Below the pieces are notes generated by a model. The model saw nothing but the letters and a program-made list of their open reading frames with translations, was not told the origin of the DNA and did no database searches. This document shows, piece by piece, positions 51,447-63,000 of a stretch of 64,000 bases of DNA. The position numbers and the translations under genes are program-made. This DNA is from Larimichthys crocea (Eukaryota; Chordata; Actinopteri; Sciaenidae), in contig NC_040016.1 of assembly GCF_000972845.2 (NCBI RefSeq), forward strand, positions 18,047,732-18,111,731, written 5' to 3'. Numbering within the stretch: the stretch's first letter is position 1; every line of letters begins with the position of its first letter.

Positions 51447-52358
51447 CAAAGTTAGAGAACAAAAGCAGTATAATGAGGCTACTGTTAATATTTAATATAG
51501 TTCTTTGCATTTTACACAAAACATTTCAGGGTTTTTTTTTTTTTCCAGAGGATCACATAATACACAAGTGAAAGTCTGAATGTGATTAAAATATTTGTTT
51601 TTATTCATTTGTAGTTGCAGTCCTGGTTGTTTTCAATCAGTTTTAGCAAAAAAAAAAAAATTAAACATGAAAAGTCCAACCCTTCAGTCCTCTGAAGAAA
51701 CTATCTCGTTTACTTTATGAGAGTATTTAAGGGCAATACCAGTATTTTTGTCATGTGCGTCTTTTCTATTTTGGACTATTCTTTCTCTTCTTCGTGATTT
51801 TTCATACAGCTTATTGCCCGTCACAGGCTCGTGGTGTTTTCTTTTGTAGGATAAATAATACAAATACAGTAAAAATCACTGACAACTGGCTGTTCTAACC
51901 CTGAGGTGTCACTTCTGTCAGACATTGTTCAGCCTGTAACGCGAAAAGACGACATCTCCCTTTTCCTTCTGTCTAAACACTGTACAAAAAAAAATAAAAA
52001 AAAAATAACGAGGGCAACATTTCAGAGGAGACGACAGCTGTATCTGTTTACCAGTCCCTGCTGACGAGACTGATACAGAAAGCAAACATCAAAAACACTG
52101 GTACTGTCCTTGCAGACATGACATGTGAACATCATTAATCGTGACATTTACATGTTGGAAATCATGCCAGTGATCCTTAAGTTCACTCCTCTTCTTTTTT
52201 TTTGTTTTGTTTTTTTCATTTTATTCCATTTCTCAGGCTTTAATCCTTTTTGATGACAATAAAAAATATCCCACAGCATAACCCAGATGTCTTGAAAAGG
52301 CAATGCACTGAATGAAATTAAAATCCTTTTTTTTTTACGGTTAAGGCCAGGTCTAAAC

Positions 52359-55300
52359 TTAGACACTGTTACCTCTCGCTGCATGTTTCACTGCATCATT
52401 ACAGCTTTTTGTCTGAGTCAATGTCTCCTCGTCCCGGAAATATTCGTGTTCTAGGGCTTTCAGGGCAGATATTCGCTTGAAGGGGTCGAAGGTCAGCATT
52501 TTCTGCGGGAACACAGAATAGCAGGACGTTAGAGCTGCGTCACGATCAGATCACAGGTCTTAAAGGAACAGCACAACATTTTGAGAAACGCTCTCGTTAG
52601 ATGAGGAGGTTGATACTTTGTGTGTGGTGGATATGACGCTGGAGCCAGCAGCAGCATGTCTGGGGAGCTTAGCATTAAAACAACTAACCCGGCTCTGTCT
52701 GTAGATAAACAAAATCATCCTGCCACCAACTATAAAAAAGCTCCCTGATTAACATATTGAATCTCATCTGTTGTCTCTTTACAAAATCAAAAATTTTAAA
52801 AAAGAGATTAGATTATGGGGAGATAAGATTATGAGAGACTATTTTATTTGGAAAGAACCAGTTGCCAAGCAACTGGTAGAAACTGCAGAAAGTCACGGGT
52901 CAGAAATGTTGATTCCTACAGAGAGGCCGAATTAAATATATTGACTACTTTAAAAGGCATTATTAAGCCACTGGTTCAATCCCCCTTTTTTAAAAAGGGA
53001 AAGGTTGTGATTTCATACTTTTTCTTTAAACGGTCCTGGGGTGAGTCCTGCTGTCTCTCCTCTAGTTTAATCAGCTGGTTGAGTAACAATAGTCACAAGA
53101 ATGTCTAATATTTCACCAGTGGCATTCCCGTGGCTTGTGTTGAACATCAGCAGACTGCGAGGGAACAACATTCCTCAAGAGTCTGAGGTTACTTATCTCT
53201 TACTGTCCTGCTTTCAACTCTGTGTACAGCTGAAAAATACCGATGGATCGTCACTTTAACTTCCAGCTCATGGCGAAGTCTTACCAGCAATAGTTGCTCC
53301 CCCTGCTTATTTATCTCTGGAACAAAGTCAGTGATTGGCCGACGTAAAGGAGGGGGGAAGTTTTTTCTCGAGAGTGTAACGTCGGTCGGCCACTCCTCCT
53401 CTGGTGGCAAGCCAATAACTCTGAAAAAAAAAATCACATACAGTTTTCAGTGAAGTAGACATAAAATGAATCATCATGCATCTTCTAGTCAGATAAACGT
53501 GATGGAAAGTTACAGTTACTCACTGAAGGATTTTCCCAAGCTGATCCACTTCTGACTCTCCACAAAACAAAGGTCTAAAGAGACAGAACGTTTGTACCGA
53601 GGTTAACGGATGTCATTTCATGACTTCACATGTCTTTGCTTTGTGCAGGAGGGCAAACAGTAACACAGCATCCTTTTGGCACAAGCTGAATGATTCCACT
53701 GTTTGTCCAACATCTCACCCAGATCTGCTTGTTGATTGTTTAATAAATGATGAGCTATAATATATATATTATAACGTCGTGCCTCTGCTCTATCAATGCA
53801 TCAATGCATCATTATATAATCACCATCATTACAGTATAACTGTTCCCACGGTGATTATTCTGAGGCATGAATCTCTTTATGCAACTCATGCAATGTGTCA
53901 TTTTTACCACTAGATGGCGCTACGGTGTGCGTGGCTGGTTCTCAGCTGATCTGGGGGAGATGTTGTAAACAAACTGATGAGAGTTAAAAAAAAAAAATCA
54001 CAAAATACTCTTGAAGCACAAGAAGTTGACTTAAATTCACACATCATGACTTTTGCTTGCTTGCAGAAACGGTTTGTGGACGCACCAGTAATGTTTGGGT
54101 GCGCTGAAGCAGGTCAAAGACTGTGAGCTGGCTGTGTCAGCGTGTATGACACTGATGGCAGTACAGCTACAGTTTGTGTCAATAACATCCAAAATATATA
54201 TTCTTTGCATGTTATTATTATCTTTGTTGGAAGAGGAGCAAGACCGAAATAAAATATTTGCATGTGCTGTAACATAAAGCGCCGTGGCAAAGGCCGGCTC
54301 TTCACCTCCAGACAGTCTGATTTCCCCAGAGCCTCCTCGTAACGTGAACCATCACAGATCAAATCTGAACCCTCCTGAACTGTAAACTTATCACAGCAAA
54401 CATGTGTGATGTGTCTTGAGCTAAAAATCTGGTGTAATGGAAAAATGTATATTACATGATTGTGTGTTCTTTTATAACCATATATAGTTCCTCTTGCAAG
54501 AATAAAATGAAAAAAACCTTTAAAGACCAACTGATTGACTCAAGATTCTTATTTTGTGTCGGTGAATTGCTTCCCAGAAATTTCAGCAACAAACTTGGTG
54601 TTGTCGGCAGGATCTCAGGCTGATCGCTGGGGACCCGGAGAAGGCGACTGATCATCTGAGACTGATCAAACTTGTCTCACCTCCACCTCAGTTCATTCGA
54701 GACGGGAGGACCCTCTCCGTGGACCTAGAAGCTGTCACCTCGACGTCCAACGAACTCAGATTAACAGAAAACATCCTAAATTCAGGGTAAGCAAATTTTC
54801 AATTGTTCAATGAATCTAAGGATCAATTTTGGATTGAGTCAATCAGTCTTTGAATATGGAGAAGAAGGTTACTCTGGTCGCATCTTAGGACAAGTGTACA
54901 CTAAAAATCTCTGGGAGATTAACTGATAGTGTTTGTATTAAGTAGTAAGTATACTACAAAACTAATCTCCGGGAGGTTAAAATACAACTTATGAGAATAG
55001 GTCAGTCAGTTACCGAGGCAAAACTGGACATCTTAGGGAGACGTTTCTAAGATTAAAGGCGAGCACAGACTCCTAAGGAAATGGGTTCGTCTGGGTCCAA
55101 GGTTGTGAGAGTGTCCTGATTCTCCATGTTGTCAAAGCATGAAAAAGAAATATGATGATCAATGGGTACCGTTTTTCCACGTGAGGGTTGAAAAGTGGGG
55201 TTTCCCAAAAGAAGGGAGTTTAAGTATAAAAAAAAAACTACTTCTTCAAACAACCTGCATAAATAAGAGAAAGATTTCTAAGTGCAAGGTACCGAGTGAA

Positions 55301-57529
55301 ACCAAACAAGACTACAAGGCACACAGTGTTATATTACTGAGATCAAACATGGCTATATATGGTTATAAAAGAACACACAATCATGTATGATAAATTTATT
55401 CACTCCTAAAAATGCTCAAACTTTTTACTTTTAACTGTTTGTTGTCGACGCATTTCATTTGTTGTCTCTAGAGTAAAGCGCAGGCAGGTTAGGGAAAAAT
55501 CTGATCTTGGTTAAATTTGAAAAAGTCAGTGCCAACGTGAAACACGAGACAGGACAAGACTTCAGTCAATATTTAACAGATATTCCTTCTCTAACCTAAA
55601 CCGAGTGTTTTAGTAACCTGCATCTAAAAACAATAACAGCATGGTCCAGTGCTTTGTACACCCTTCATATGATTTATGTACAGTACGGAGAGGACAAAAC
55701 ACGTTGCTAATGAACATTATCCAAGCAGTAGTTTCCTCTAAAATGTCTTTAAAAGTGCAAATTAGTAGAACAGAAACATATTTTCTCGGACACAATTGAT
55801 GTGTGTAAATAAACCTGATTTCAAACTTTGTTGGAGTGATACGAGAAACTGGAGCTCACTTTGTAAGCTCAAACTTCAACCTTGCAAAAGGTACCTTCAG
55901 GACACGTAATCAAATCTACTACTTTTTGACTTGAATGAATGAGATCACCACCAAAATCGAAAGCCCTGTTCCTTTGTCCCAAGGTCTCTGCTCTCATCAA
56001 ATTACATCAAAACATGTTAGTCAGATTATAACATGATCATCGCAAGACGTCTATTTTTTCAGCTGACTCACTTGCGTCTGAACATCTCAGCAAAGATACA
56101 GCCGGTGCTCCAGATGTCCACAGGTGTGGCGTAACTGGACTGCAGCAGAACCTCAGGGGGTCGGTACCACAGTGTCACCACCTGGGAGACACAGACACAA
56201 TTGTTTAAAGTCAAGTAAAGGAAAACAAACATAAAGAGTCTCTTAGTCTCATCAAAATGGGTCCTTAAATCTGAATTTAAAGAAGCTGAAATTAGTATGG
56301 CCTAGGTGAGTTCCTACCACAGGAGTGAGGGCCATGTGGCAGCTGTAGATCCTGGCCAGTCCAAAGTCAGCTAACTTCACCTGGCCTTGGCTGGTTACCA
56401 GAATATTCTCCGGTTTCAGGTCTCGGTGCATCACGCGGTTAGAGTGAAGGAATGCAAGGCCACACAGCAACTGCCTCATCAGATCCTGCAAAAACACACA
56501 CACAGGTATATTTCAGACAAAAAAAAGTTTGCTTTCTTCTAATCTGACAGATTGTGCAATTTAGTTTCAATATACATTACCAGACAAAAGTGTGGGGGTT
56601 AGTTGGTGGACACAACTTCCTATTCAGTGTTTTTCTTGCACTTACATTGAAGAATAACACTGAAGACATCGAAACTATGTAATACACATATGAAACTATG
56701 TGGTAAACATAAAGTGTAAAAAATATGTTGCACTCTCACAAACAGCTTAATGACGTAGTCACCTGGAACAGGTGTGCTTTGTCAGTTTGTCATAAGTTGC
56801 TGCAAAGAAACCAATACTGAGGGAAACCAACAAGAAACACAAGGAATGAACATGACAGTGGTGGAAATATGGTACTTTGATGTGATGATTGTGTGAGGTC
56901 CAAATTTGAGATGTCTGCATGTGTGGTTCCCACACTTGAAGTATGGAAGAGGAGCTGTGATGGTGTGGGGCTGCTTTGCTGGTAAGACTGTCAAAATTCA
57001 AAGGCCAGCAATGACACGCCATCCCATCTGGTTTACGTAGAAAATAATAATAATTAGTTAGTTCTCACTTTAATGTGGCCAGGCGGTAATCCTGGAGACG
57101 GGGCTCTCTCCAGGTACGTCTTGAGGTCTTGGTCCACATGTTCAAACACCAGAGTGACTTTAGTCTCTTGGTCCGACCTCTGGGTTGCACATACATCCAT
57201 AAGCCTGTCATGTGGAATAAAGAACAGTGACTTCTGAGAGAGATGGTCACAATGAACGTTACACAACAGACACACGCACATAGACATTTCGTTTAACGGT
57301 CTTACCTGACCACATTTGGGTGGTCAAACTGCTCCAGCCTTTTCAACAGGGCCACCTCTCTGACTGTGGAGACCGGGAGGCCGTTTTGGTCCGTCTGGAC
57401 ACGTACGCTCTTCAGAGCCACAAACTGTCCGCTTTCTATGTCTCGGGCCTTATAAACCGTCCCGTAAGCACCTCCTCCGATCTCTGCCACTGGCTCATAC
57501 TGGATACTGGTGCCGTGGGCCATGGCCAT
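52359..57529 (-). CDS. cdk4: Cyclin-dependent kinase 4 (7 coding exons)
   Basis: Exons in transcript order: 57529-57306, 57204-57069, 56485-56318, 56181-56072, 53574-53524, 53420-53285, 52502-52359 (stop TAA 52361-52359). All are GT-AG and in phase; 969 nt, 322 aa (human 303). Kinase landmarks: glycine loop [12 protein letters not shown] (about 17-28), VALK lysine at 40, cyclin-contact helix PVSTVRE (about 52-58), HRDLKPEN (140-147), DFGLAR (160-165), and T-loop [11 protein letters not shown] with the activating threonine at about 179. The [12 protein letters not shown] signature separates CDK4/6 from other CDKs. The polyglycine loop of human CDK4 is replaced by QTDQNG. The C-terminus after HEYFRDEE is longer than human. 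An acceptor lies a few bases before the ATG, so an untranslated first exon is expected upstream. Role: D-cyclin partner that phosphorylates RB at G1. A second in-frame ATG sits two codons downstream. Confidence 0.96.
52560..52735. repeat. Dispersed repeat fragment in cdk4 intron 6
   Basis: Phrases 'cttaaaggaacagcacaaca', 'gctggagccagcagcagcat' and 'ttagcattaaaacaactaac' match a common percomorph repeat, related to the fragment at 51.06 kb. It is non-coding. Confidence 0.45.
54453..55387. repeat. Perfect 35-bp inverted repeat bounding a 935-bp segment
   Basis: The 35 bases at 54453-54487 are exactly the reverse complement of 55353-55387 (core 'gattgtgtgttcttttataa'). Similarity stops abruptly on the inner side and fades on the outer side. 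The segment lies in the largest cdk4 intron (53575-56071). It could be a DNA element with terminal inverted repeats or two inverted copies of a short repeat. No obvious target-site duplication is visible. Confidence 0.8.
54587..54786 (+). other. Unassigned exon-like segment antisense to cdk4
   Basis: A good acceptor ('aaatttcag') ends at 54586. It is followed by 66 open codons and a donor (TCAGG then gtaagc) at 54787. The peptide is hydrophilic and ordinary in composition (for example [20 protein letters not shown]). I do not recognise it. It lies inside the 35-bp inverted repeat, on the strand opposite cdk4. It may be a fossil exon, a transposon fragment or chance. Confidence 0.25.
56570..57040 (-). 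mobile_element. Internally deleted Tc1-like element remnant
   Basis: The left end contains 'ataacactgaagacatcgaa' and 'cacatatgaaactatgtggt', diagnostic of a common fish Tc1 family. The right part contains 'gatggtgtggggctgctttg' (the VMVWGCF motif as read on plus), 'tgtggttcccac' and 'gccatcccatctggttt'. Most of the transposase is deleted and frames are broken. It lies in the cdk4 intron between coding exons 2 and 3. Orientation is uncertain. Confidence 0.7.
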
Positions 57530-57674
57530 AGACAGACTAAGAGACAGATAATATGCAAAAGCTTTAATAAAATTAATTAAGCATGAGCTGCTGTCCAACA
57601 TTGCATAGCAATACATGAAATAGTTGAGACATTTCACAAAAAAAACATATTTATGTTTGACTGAATAAGTGAGA

Positions 57675-57800
57675 ACGCTGACCTGCTGGTGGCGTCAGAG
57701 AGTCAAAACATCACAGAGATTTATTCAAAGGTGGGACTACTGTACAAAATTTGATGGCAGTCTATCCAAGAGATATTTCATTTTGGACTAAACAAGTTAT
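57675..57800. repeat. Dispersed repeat fragment upstream of cdk4
   Basis: 'gtacaaaatttgatggcagt' followed by 'ccaagagatatttcattttg' is a diverged piece of the percomorph repeat also seen at 8.93-9.07 kb. It lies within 300 bases of the first coding exon of cdk4. Confidence 0.45.
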
Positions 57801-58274
57801 TGGCATCTCTAGAGTAACTCTGTTATTGAGGCGAGAAATGTAAACCAGTACAGTGAACTCTCCGTGAATTCCTTCTGTGTACTGCACGGGGAATAAACTC
57901 TCTTATATTTTGGCTGTCAGAGGCTGGTGGATTTTCAGTGATAAAGACACAACTGTCCTCAGGCTAAGTATAACACATTGCAGAAGATGAAATCCAAATC
58001 TATCTTTCGCGTCCAAAACAAACAGATGCCCCCTCAACGACTCAACTCAACTGTGCTTCAATATCAATTTCTGAATTACAGTACAGAATCTTATTTCCAA
58101 GTCACACTGCCAGCAGTGTAACAACTCGTGTTTGCTTTTCTTGAGCTCTTTAAATTCCTTGAAAAGGTATCTAATGTCACCTGCAACATAACTCTGAACT
58201 TTTGCATCCAGATGACCTCAGCTTGTTAGCAAACGGCTGTCATATTCAGTAAATTCAGCAAATTCAGTAAACCC

Positions 58275-58468
58275 GGGGCGGTCGGTAGCGTAGTGGGTTA
58301 AGCGGCCGCCCCGTGTGTGGAGGCTATAGTCCTCGGTGCAGCTGGCCCCGGTTCGAATCCCGCATCAGACGGCTAATTTACTGCGTGTCACTCCACCTCT
58401 CTCTGCCCCCTGCTTCCTGTCTATCTTCAGCTGTACTATCATAAAAGGCCAAAAAAATAATCTTAAAA
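58275..58468 (+). mobile_element. tRNA-derived SINE with 14-bp target-site duplication
   Basis: The head is tRNA-like with an A box (tagcgtagtgg, 58286-58296) and a B box (ggttcgaatcc, 58350-58360), the internal RNA polymerase III promoter. It is followed by a tRNA-unrelated body with 'cctgcttcctgtctatcttc' and an A-rich tail. Identical 14-bp flanks 'aattcagtaaaccc' at 58261-58274 and 58469-58482 mark the insertion. The perfect duplication suggests a fairly recent insertion. Confidence 0.9.
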
Positions 58469-59194
58469 AATTCAGTAAACCCACCACTGCTGTCCGAGGA
58501 GGGGATATGGATGAGTCACACAAGATCTCAGTAGTAGTATTTCTCATGCAGTATAACAACAAACCCGAGCTGTCGTAACACTACGCTCTACAAAGTGGGA
58601 CCAGGGTTGCTTCTCTACTTTTGTAATTCTGTTTGTAGAACAGTCTGCTTCAGGCTGCTGTCTACCAGTGTGCGGTGGTTAGACTGCTGCTGTATACAGA
58701 AGGGCATGCTGTACAGCTCAACAACCTGGTAGATGTGCCAAGGTGCTGACTGGGCAGTTCTCGTTCTCTGCTGAATGCACAAAAATGTACAAAAAAAAAA
58801 TACAGTTTCAGCTATTAGAAATGGGTAATATGGATACAGTCTTCTATCACAGTACGTACAATTTTATATTTTTAATACTTCAGTATAGTATATATTGAAA
58901 AACTGACAATGCATGGAAATGTCTAATCCTTCTCACTTAGACAGCCAGATGTAATTAAATTTATAGTTGCCTCAGTATAAACACTTTACACACAGTTAAT
59001 CTTACAGCAGACATATTTCTATTGTCTCATGGTATATATTTTCATTGCCCAACTTTAATTTATATCAATTAAAGTTTAATAAAAGGTGGTTTTAATGTCC
59101 TTTCCGGGGTTCAGTAAAGTTCAGCTTATCATCATCATCGATGTGAACATTCAACACAATCAGGCTGCTACACAAGCTACACATTCAAATGTCT

Positions 59195-59515
59195 CTTTAA
59201 CGTATCTTCACATCTGATGGGTGATCTCCTTTTAGCTCTGTCTTGGTCCCCACCAACTCCTGAGGGAAATATCTATATCTCTTTAGATGCTCGATGGTAC
59301 TACTATGTTCGCTTGGCTTTGACTTTGCGAGCTGAGCGATGGTGGTAGACGGCGGTGTGAGAGAGCTCTGACTGCGATAAGAGCGGTAAGAATCAAAACA
59401 GTCGAGATGCGGGCTGTCAAACCAAAACAATGAGCTGAAAGACGCTAAAACAGTCTGAGGGGAACTGCTTTGTAGAGTGCTAATTTCATTAAAAAATACC
59501 GATTGGTGCAGCTTT
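59195..59515. repeat. Dispersed teleost repeat
   Basis: Phrases 'caccaactcctgagggaaat', 'gagctgaaagacgctaaaac' and 'taccgattggtgcagctttg' belong to a widespread percomorph repeat. The 108-codon minus-strand frame across it (59197-59523) is therefore not treated as a gene. Confidence 0.6.
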
Positions 59516-59962
59516 GACATCATATAGAGGCGACGAGGGTAGCCTGATAAATAACACTAGTATTTAAACTATTCTGGCAGCAGGAGTTAACTATGCTTGG
59601 AGTTAAGTGCACAGCGCTTTACAGCTACTGTAGCTGCACTGGCCTCTGTTAAAGTGAAGCCTCATAAGAGCTCTTCAGGTACTTCAGGTGCAAATTGTTG
59701 AAATGTGTGACATACTTTAATCTAAAGAGGTATTTATCGACACTCCCCTTCATTCAACAACTCATTGTTTTATAATCCATAAGCTACACGACAAAGTACC
59801 TGACCTCCTGGAAGAAGTCAAATGACTCACTAAACGGTTAAATGACGCCATTTTAAAACAAATACACTTAACGCAGGACTCTCTGCCAGCACAGGAAGCT
59901 CTGCCCAAACAGCTTTTTTTGTCCCATTGCTTCTAACGTTCCTCTGGCCTCCCTACCAACTC

Positions 59963-60012
59963 CATCCATCCATCCATCCATCCATCCATCCATGCATCCA
60001 TCCATCCATCCG
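59963..60012. repeat. (CCAT)n microsatellite
   Basis: About twelve CCAT units with one interruption (gcatcc). It yields spurious HPSI or DGWM repeat peptides. Confidence 0.95.
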
Positions 60013-61684
60013 CCTCCTGCCAGGCAGCATTCCCTTTGTTCAGGTTCAGCCTTTAATCTGTCAAACCAGTTTGGTACACTTCCCTCCTGCTCCACAACTT
60101 CTCCTCCTCTCTCTCTCATCAGTATGCCTTTTACCTACTCTACATTAACACCTATCATCTTCACACCTGACAAACACGTCTAGCCCCGCTCACTGGTGGT
60201 GGTTTTCTGGTCTTCTGTCTCAGTTCTTGATCAGCAACGTTATCATCGACTCAACCCCAGTGAGAGGTGGCTGACTCAAAAAACATTATACCTTTAAATC
60301 TTGCTTGAAGCTAATTTTATGTGAATTGACGCCTCAGACTGGTCTGCCTTAGTGACGTATGTGTTGGGGTGGAGGGTAAAATAACTATTAAAACGCACAA
60401 CCTGGTCAAGCTCTAAGAAAATCATGTTCTGTTTCAATTTGACATTTTTCTTCGATACTAATTTAATATATACAGTGATATCACGGTCAATAGGTGTAGT
60501 CTGTGTCTGTCCGCGGTGTTCACGTGAATCTGTGAATCTGTGAATCTTAGAAGTATCTTAAATGTAGGTTCTTATAGTGTAAACATCTTCAATTGACAGT
60601 AATTGTCATTCATGCAACAGTGCACTAAAAATATATGTGACCTTTTGGGTTCCAGCTTCTTAAATGTGAGGCTATATATGATAGTAAGCTGAATATTATT
60701 GAGTTTTTAACTGTTGGTTGGATGAAATGAACAACGAATACATCACATTTGGGCTCTCTTATCTTATCCATTTTCTTTCAACAAAACATATATTTTAATC
60801 GAGAGAATGATCAATAGATTATTCAATAATTAAAACAATTGTTTGTTGCGACCATGAAATATACAACTCTCCTTCAGCGGACACGGTGGACTTGCTGGGG
60901 CGAAGAAGAAGTGTGAAAGAAATGAAGTTGAGCCTGAGCTACAATTGTTTGTGCAGAGGAGAGTGAGAAAACCACAGCAACAAAAGGGCAGAAACACAAT
61001 CCACTGAAAGCCAAACACTTCAAGAAGAAAGAAGAGAATTCAAGAAATTCTTTTAGCATTCTTTAACGCTCCAAAAGGCTGTCAATCCTTTTTGCTGACA
61101 GCATGAGACACCCAGGAGGAAACACAGAGTCACTGCTGAATGTTGCAAAACACGCCTGTTTGGATGAATTTTTAAGATTCAGGTTAGTCGGTAAAAAATA
61201 ACATTTATAGCCTTTTGAACCCGTTTTGAAAATCTCACCCGAGCTGCAGTTAACTCTTCTACTCATCGCCCAACATGTACATATACAGTAGGGTTAATTA
61301 TATCTCAAGATATTCAGTGTTTTTCTATCGCATCGGCACTGGGCTACATTACCGGAGCATGTATCAGATTACGGGCTTAAAGATGTGATATAGTTTTAAA
61401 TGTTCACATATGCTGCCAAACCACAACTAATGAAGTGGTTGATATATATGAATAGCAGTTAATAGTAAGAGGAAGAGACGTCGCATTATTCATGTTGAAC
61501 ACACCACATTTCTTCCTCTTATGCAAGACTAGAGTAATCACTGTGTCTGCAGACAGGAATCTCCCTGCTTCACTGTGTTTCTGCAAGAAATACATTTTAT
61601 ATTTCACATTGATTCAACATTATTCAGATCAAAACTGAACTGACAAACTGTAAATAAAACCTGCACATCTTTCCTGTTACGCTT

Positions 61685-61975
61685 CATGACGCAGACTCAA
61701 GAACACTTCAGAAACCAGTCTGTAAAGACAGTTTGTTGCTTGCATCTACAAGTTAAGACTCTACCATGCGAGGAGAAAAGCCATTTATCAACAACATCCA
61801 AATATGCTGCCAACGTCTGCGGGCTCAAGCATATCCGGGATGAACCGACAGAAGGTAGAAAAGCGTGCTGTGGTCCAAGTCCACAATTGTTTTTAGAAAT
61901 CATGGACGCTGAATCGTCCAAGCTAAATTTACACTTGACATAGCGTCCTAGCTTTTTTTGGAATGGGGGTTGTAC
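61685..61975 (+). mobile_element. Deleted DNA-transposon remnant
   Basis: Text such as 'tatcaacaacatccaaatat', 'tgctgtggtccaagtccaca' and 'attgtttttagaaatcatgg', ending 'ggaatgggggttgtac', matches a very common teleost DNA transposon. Its transposase carries WSDEST-like coding at this point. Most of the gene is deleted. Superfamily placement (Tc1/mariner-like) is from memory. Confidence 0.45.
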
Positions 61976-62074
61976 TGGCTTTGTATTAGAAATACATTCA
62001 TATAAATACAGTTTTTTGGCTTTTAAATTCATGATCATAATATACATGATATATGTTTTACTATTTTACTAACT

Positions 62075-63000
62075 ATAATAATGAGAACTAGAAAATCCCT
62101 GCAGAAATTTTGAGAGTGACGAGTGGGCTGTTGCCGGGGGTCTGTATTCAAAATACACATATAGTCTTTTATTTTAAAAGGGACTCTTATTTTGAAAATA
62201 GCCCCTCCCCCCTCTCCTCCTTTAGGCAGGCTTGAGGTTGCCAAGCAACCAGGACCAACTGCCGGCCCTAATCAGCAGAGCAGTTACTGCACCTGTTAGA
62301 ATGTCAGTTGGAAATTCTGACAGAGAGTGAGAGAAAATGCTGAGACCACCCCTCGAACAGGAAGGATTTCTGGCCAAACGGTGTGGCGTACCTAAAAGCC
62401 GAAATGACCATCAGCATCCTCGTCTCTTGGACCATTCCCTTGCCGATTTTCAGGCGAAAATTCTATAAACTTTGGCCTCAGGAGTGAGAGAAAGCACAGG
62501 TGCTCCCTGCTCCTTCTGGAAATGTCTCTTCTCAAATTAACATGGCAGTCTATGAGGATGTGGATGGGTGTTGCTGGCGCATCTTTGTGTGTTACGCCAA
62601 AACTATAAGGCTGACAGCTTTAGCAGATGAATGTGAGTGAGAAGACAAATTTTCCTACGTTTCTATGTATAAATCATGTCTGTAGTGGGGCATTTGAGGC
62701 CATGGTAGTCGAATACGAGGCCACGTAGTCGATACGTTTTATTTTTTCACTGATTTTCTCTCTGCTCTCACTCTAGCTGATGATGTCATCCACTCTAGGG
62801 CAAACATTCCGCGCAATACACATCCATTAAACCCAGAAATTTGAGTAAAAACCTGCTCAACTTTAAGCCTTGATAGTTTAAAAACGGTAAAAGGTGTCGA
62901 TGAGTGTAGTGAATCAATGAAGAGAAGGCAAGAGTATCTACATTTTAAAGTTTAAATGAAGTCTCTCGGTGAAAGTATGCCAGAGCAGTTCATTGTTGAA
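62075..63000 (-). repeat. ~0.9-kb dispersed repeat, copy B (inverted)
   Basis: This is the reverse-complement counterpart of 13735-14610, collinear over nearly its whole length with scattered substitutions and small indels. Copy B has an extra short duplication around 62696-62740, where the 'agtcgaatac' and 'agtcgatacg' phrases repeat. It lacks the 14-bp minisatellite of copy A. No coding frame is shared. Confidence 0.75.

Noticed and set aside
59197..59523. 108-codon minus-strand frame upstream of cdk4
   Set aside because: It coincides with a common percomorph repeat and has no conserved motifs.
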